Source: Tetrahymena thermophila SB210 (lineage: Eukaryota > Ciliophora > Oligohymenophorea > Hymenostomatida > Tetrahymenidae). Taken from it: a stretch of DNA of 64,000 bases. Positions within the stretch are counted from its first letter, which is position 1. Each line of letters opens with the position of its first letter. The DNA is taken from the NCBI RefSeq assembly GCF_000189635.1, contig NW_002476221.1, positions 166,932-230,931 of the forward strand, in the 5' to 3' direction. Made by a program: the position numbers and the translations under genes. The notes beneath the pieces are model-generated. The model was not told the origin of the DNA. It saw nothing but the letters and a program-made list of their open reading frames with translations, and searched no databases. Shown here piece after piece: positions 63,141 through 64,000 of the stretch.

Positions 63141-63472
63141 AAAATAGAAGAAATGATTATTAATTTTAATATTTCTAAAAAATGTAAAATATATATTTTA
63201 TTATTGTAAAAAAATATTTTATTTTTAAGTATTTCTGTAGTTTTTTATCACAAACATAAACAAATTAATAAAGATTTTATTATAAATTTATTACTTTAAA
63301 TAAAAAGTAGATATTTTTGTTAAATAATTCTAATTAGAAATAATAATTTTTAATACTAAAAAAATAATTTAATTCTTTAAATAAAAAAATTTTATTTTTA
63401 ATTTAATAAAAATATCAAATTATATTTTAAATTAATTAAATAAAAATATATCTTTAAAATTTAGATAATCAT
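63141..63472. other. Subtelomeric AT-rich spacer
   Basis: Nothing recognisable; AT-rich DNA between the last gene and the telomere. No degenerate telomere repeats or subtelomeric satellite are visible. Confidence 0.6.
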
Positions 63473-64000
63473 GGGGGGTTGGGGTTGGGGTTGGGGTTGG
63501 GGTTGGGGTTGGGGTTGGGGTTGGGGTTGGGGTTGGGGTTGGGGTTGGGGTTGGGGTTGGGGTTGGGGTTGGGGTTGGGGTTGGGGTTGGGGTTGGGGTT
63601 GGGGTTGGGGTTGGGGTTGGGGTTGGGGTTGGGGTTGGGGTTGGGGTTGGGGTTGGGGTTGGGGTTGGGGTTGGGGTTGGGGTTGGGGTTGGGGTTGGGG
63701 TTGGGGTTGGGGTTGGGGTTGGGGTTGGGGTTGGGGTTGGGGTTGGGGTTGGGGTTGGGGTTGGGGTTGGGGTTGGGGTTGGGGTTGGGGTTGGGGTTGG
63801 GGTTGGGGTTGGGGTTGGGGTTGGGGTTGGGGTTGGGGTTGGGGTTGGGGTTGGGGTTGGGGTTGGGGTTGGGGTTGGGGTTGGGGTTGGGGTTGGGGTT
63901 GGGGTTGGGGTTGGGGTTGGGGTTGGGGTTGGGGTTGGGGTTGGGGTTGGGGTTGGGGTTGGGGTTGGGGTTGGGGTTGGGGTTGGGGTTGGGGTTGGGG
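63473..64000 (+). repeat. Telomere, (GGGGTT)n
   Basis: 528 bases of perfect GGGGTT repeats, about 88 units, running to the window end. The junction is TCATGGGGGGTT: the first G block has six G, so two G may belong to the chromosome or to the first addition. The G-rich strand running 5'->3' towards the end marks a right-hand chromosome terminus. G4T2 is the Tetrahymena-type repeat. Confidence 0.98.

Noticed and set aside
1-63472. tRNA, rRNA, transposase or reverse-transcriptase genes
   Set aside because: No cloverleaf-like segments with conserved GTTCRA loops and no transposase or polymerase motifs were seen by eye; a tRNAscan or HMM search would be needed to exclude them.

Overview
The window is the right-hand end of a macronuclear chromosome from a Tetrahymena-like ciliate. 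Three things show this. Long reading frames close only at TGA, with TAA and TAG read as glutamine (ciliate nuclear code, table 6). Intergenic DNA and introns are extremely AT-rich, and introns are mostly about 50 to 190 nt with GT..AG ends. The last 528 bases are an unbroken run of GGGGTT, the Tetrahymena-type telomere. Under the standard code almost every gene breaks into fragments, so all gene models here were rebuilt by hand with table 6. Exon joins were chosen where both the frame and family conservation agree.

Layout, left to right. 0.9-6.1 kb: an alpha/beta hydrolase with a long Q/N-rich tail and an orphan lysine/glutamine-rich protein (+). 6.3-7.8 kb: ORC5 (-). 8.4-9.9 kb: a seven-exon sedoheptulose-1,7-bisphosphatase (+). 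10.2-13.7 kb: a large Q/N-rich orphan (+). 14.7-15.5 kb: a single-C2H2 zinc-finger protein (+). 16.3-21.5 kb: a 1,693-residue orphan (-). 22.3-24.4 kb: a small orphan (-) divergent from an FAD-dependent renalase-like oxidoreductase (+). 25.3-28.6 kb: a calpain (-). 30.0-31.3 kb: an endonuclease/exonuclease/phosphatase enzyme (-). 32.0-32.7 kb: a membrane RING-H2 protein (-). 33.9-36.0 kb: a protein built on a repeated D-I-x-G-A motif (+), whose 3' end runs into a tandem repeat reaching to 37.15 kb. 37.2-41.2 kb: an 11-exon USP25/28-like deubiquitinase (-), divergent from D-2-hydroxyglutarate dehydrogenase (41.8-43.4 kb, +). 43.8-45.6 kb: a low-complexity protein with a 19-residue repeat (+). 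46.0-50.0 kb: a coiled-coil protein (-) with a possible frameshift. 50.3-51.6 kb: the decapping enzyme DCP2 (-). 52.4-57.3 kb: three tandem ABHD11-like hydrolases (-). 58.3-61.0 kb: a multipass membrane protein (-). 62.5-63.1 kb: a small secreted Cys-rich protein (+), only 332 bases from the telomere.

The genes look like a normal mixed nuclear set (replication, mRNA decay, ubiquitin, proteolysis, sugar and 2-hydroxyacid metabolism) rather than one pathway or operon. The clearest local relationship is the three-gene hydrolase array. I saw no tRNA, rRNA, CRISPR array or transposon. The least usual items are the D-I-x-G-A repeat protein, SBPase in what should be a non-photosynthetic cell, the 7-T frame break in the coiled-coil gene, several orphan proteins, and diverged tandem repeats in intergenic DNA.
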